Source of the DNA: a bacterium
GTDB lineage: Bacteria; Actinomycetota; Acidimicrobiia; Spongiisociales; Spongiisociaceae
Assembly: GCA_028820935.1 (NCBI GenBank)
Contig: JAPPHZ010000046.1
Coordinates: 1-45,067, forward strand
DNA: 45,067 nt
Direction: 5' to 3'
Shown: in pieces, positions 43,114 through 45,067 of the stretch
Position numbering within the stretch: the first letter of the stretch is position 1
How the letters are laid out: every line of letters begins with the position of its first letter
Translations under genes and position numbers: made by a program
The notes under the pieces: model-generated
Database searches by the model: none
Told to the model about the DNA's origin: nothing
Seen by the model: the letters and a program-made list of their open reading frames with translations, nothing else

Positions 43114-45045
43114 GTGACAGGACCTTCACGTGGGCGTTCTATTGTTGTCTCCGTGCTTACGCTTCCTCAGCTTGAACGCCACCTCTTCGCTGCCGCCGAC
43201 ATCTTGCGGGGAAAGATGGACGCTTCGGAGTTCAAGGAGTACATCTTCGGGGCATTGTTCCTGAAGCGGGCGAGCGATGTCTTCGAGCAGGAGCACGATC
43301 AGGTCATACAGGACCAGCTTGCTCGCGGTCGTTCTCGGGAGCAGGCGGAGCAGCGCGCTGACGATCCGGACTTCTACACGGACGCCTTCTTCGTGCCATC
43401 TGAAGCCCGATGGTGGCACCTCCGCGACGAGCTTCACTACCAGGTGGGGGATGGGCTCAATAGGGCCCTTGCCTCACTGGAAGAGAGCAATCCGTCACTT
43501 GAGGGTGTGTTGCAACACATCGACTTCAATCGGAGGGTTGGTAGGACGACCGTCACGGACAAGAAGTGGCGCGATCTAATCCAGCATTTCTCGAAGTACC
43601 GGCTTCGCAACGAGGACTTCGAGTTCCCCGACTTGCTTGGCGCCGCTTACGAGTACCTGATCCGTGACTTTGCCGACTCGGCCGGCAAGAAGGGTGGCGA
43701 GTTCTACACACCCCGCCCGGTCGTGAAGCTGATGGTACGCCTTGTCGATCCCCGGGAGGGTATGGCCATCTACGACCCGTGCTCGGGCTCGGGCGGCATG
43801 CTGATCTACGCACGTAACCACGTGGCCGACAACGGAGGCGATCCCTCCGACCTCTTTCTTGCCGGTCAGGAGAACAACGGCACCACGTGGTCGATTTCGA
43901 AGATGAACATGCTGCTACATGGCATCCGCGACGCCGACCTCCGCAACGAGGACACACTCGCCAGCCCCGAGCACACGGTTGGCGGTGAGCTACGGCGGTT
44001 CGACCGGGTGATCACCAATCCGCCGTTCAGCCAGAACTACGACAAGGACTCGCTCACCCACACTGAACGGTTCCGGTACGGCTACACGCCCGAGGGAGGC
44101 AAGATGGCCGACCTCATGTTCCTCCAACACATGCTGGCCGTTCTCACGAAGGACGGAATCGTGGCCACAGTCATGCCCCACGGAGTGCTGTTCCGGGGGA
44201 GATCAGAGGGAACCATCCGACGGAGGATTATCGAAGATGACCTCCTTGACGCAGTCATCGGTCTCGGTCCGAATCTGTTCTACGGCACCGGCATCCCCGC
44301 CGCCATCCTGATCCTACGAGCTAAGGAGTCCAAACCTTCGGAGCGGCAGGGCAAGGTGCTCTTCATCAATGCCGACCGAGAGCACGGAGAAGGCCGCGCC
44401 CAGAACCATCTGCGTCCACGCGACGAGGAGAAGATCACCGCGACCTACCTGAACTTTGCCGATGTCGACGGCTTCGCCAAGGTCGTCACCATTGACGAAC
44501 TGGCTGGCAACGACTTCAACTGCAACATCCGCCGCTACGCCGACAACTCACCTCCAGCCGAGCCGCACGATGTGCGGGCACACCTACACGGTGGTGTACC
44601 CATGGCTGAGATCGACGCAGCGAAAGAGCTGCTGGAACATGCAGGTCTCGATCCCGCCACTTTGTTCGCCGATCGTGGCGACGGCTATGCGGACTGGTGC
44701 CATAACATCCCATACCCTCCCGGACGCGAAGCTGCCCACAAGGCCATCGGCTACGCGGTCGCTCAACGAGCGGCTACCAGTCCCTGGCCAAGATGGTGGG
44801 CCGATACCGTGGAACCCATGCTCCGTCAACTGCCCGACATTTGCCTTCAGGTCGGTCAACGCCACGAACTCGTAGAGAACTTCGCGTCTCGCATGGTTTC
44901 TGCTGGCGTTGACCGCTTCGCCGCTGCAGGCATGGCCGCTACCTGGTGGGAAGAGAGCTTCTACGAGCTTCAAACCGCTGCAAGCCGGGGCTGGAAGGCG
45001 GTGATCGACGCGTTGATGGCGATCAGTGAGATTCCCCGGAGTTGA
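43114..45045 (+). CDS. hsdM: Type I restriction-modification methylase subunit (HsdM), possibly C-terminally truncated
   Basis: N6-adenine methyltransferase subunit, 643 residues. N-terminal helical HsdM_N domain ([37 protein letters not shown]), [15 protein letters not shown], AdoMet motif [11 protein letters not shown] (about 221-230) and catalytic NPPF (about 301). The C-terminal 150 residues ([25 protein letters not shown]) follow the long HsdM type, which normally runs on for another 100 or more residues; here it stops at SEIPRS, so a frameshift or truncation is suspected. GTG 43114 or GTG 43153 may be the start. No hsdS or hsdR lies in the 22 bp left. Confidence 0.88.
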   Translation: MTGPSRGRSIVVSVLTLPQLERHLFAAADILRGKMDASEFKEYIFGALFLKRASDVFEQEHDQVIQDQLARGRSREQAEQRADDPDFYTDAFFVPSEARWWHLRDELHYQVGDGLNRALASLEESNPSLEGVLQHIDFNRRVGRTTVTDKKWRDLIQHFSKYRLRNEDFEFPDLLGAAYEYLIRDFADSAGKKGGEFYTPRPVVKLMVRLVDPREGMAIYDPCSGSGGMLIYARNHVADNGGDPSDLFLAGQENNGTTWSISKMNMLLHGIRDADLRNEDTLASPEHTVGGELRRFDRVITNPPFSQNYDKDSLTHTERFRYGYTPEGGKMADLMFLQHMLAVLTKDGIVATVMPHGVLFRGRSEGTIRRRIIEDDLLDAVIGLGPNLFYGTGIPAAILILRAKESKPSERQGKVLFINADREHGEGRAQNHLRPRDEEKITATYLNFADVDGFAKVVTIDELAGNDFNCNIRRYADNSPPAEPHDVRAHLHGGVPMAEIDAAKELLEHAGLDPATLFADRGDGYADWCHNIPYPPGREAAHKAIGYAVAQRAATSPWPRWWADTVEPMLRQLPDICLQVGQRHELVENFASRMVSAGVDRFAAAGMAATWWEESFYELQTAASRGWKAVIDALMAISEIPRS

Positions 45046-45067
45046 TCGTCGAAGTTCCCCACCCCGG

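Overview
The window is GC-rich (roughly two thirds G+C by eye) bacterial chromosomal DNA. The gene order rpsF-ssb-rpsR-rplI-dnaB, a bS22-type mini ribosomal protein, a dCTP deaminase of the type that is bifunctional in actinobacteria, many GTG/TTG starts and at least nine genes with a TANNNT -10 box only 6-9 nt before the start codon (leaderless transcription) all point to an actinobacterium. The protein sequences look closer to a deep-branching, uncultivated-type group (Acidimicrobiia-like) than to Streptomyces or Mycobacterium; that placement is inference.

Layout. 1-3650: leader region with short inverted repeats, then rpsF, ssb, rpsR, rplI and dnaB. 3667-8795: a TGS-domain GTPase, a metallo-hydrolase, a LiaF-like membrane protein, a ROK sugar kinase and Lnt. 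8983-12773: inositol-phosphatase-like protein, a DUF695-like protein and an M3 zinc peptidase. 12808-16765: a small CxxxxC...CxxH protein, a stand-alone HMA protein followed by a CopA-type copper ATPase carrying an almost identical HMA domain, a PAC2 protein and the 30-residue bS22. 17216-21494: homoserine kinase, a CDF transporter, a small membrane protein, tRNA-Gly(CCC), dcd and purB. 21505-26816: two dehydrogenases in an operon with purB, thiD coupled to a conserved unknown gene, and a DUF3352 envelope protein. 26962-28515: fdhD and a MogA/MoaB protein, convergent across a 35-bp tandem repeat array. 28580-31873: surE, a small membrane protein, and a two-component Rieske oxygenase with its reductase. 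31902-35290: serine beta-lactamase-like hydrolase, glyA and a DUF4258/DUF2283 toxin-antitoxin-like pair. 35605-42915: complete F1Fo ATP synthase operon atpZ-I-B-E-F-H-A-G-D-C with a readable promoter. 43114-45045: a type I restriction methylase subunit that appears to lack its C-terminus.

Most of the window is housekeeping. The less ordinary signals are: two short SD-led upstream ORFs that end in a GTGA overlap with the start of dnaB and of the IMPase-like gene; a 20-bp sequence shared by the window start and the second of these ORFs; a serine in place of the catalytic cysteine of Lnt; a very recent HMA-domain duplication; the 35-bp array running into the mog stop codon; a short ATP synthase epsilon subunit; and the consistent leaderless promoter pattern. 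I found no CRISPR array, transposase, prophage or complete novel defence system.
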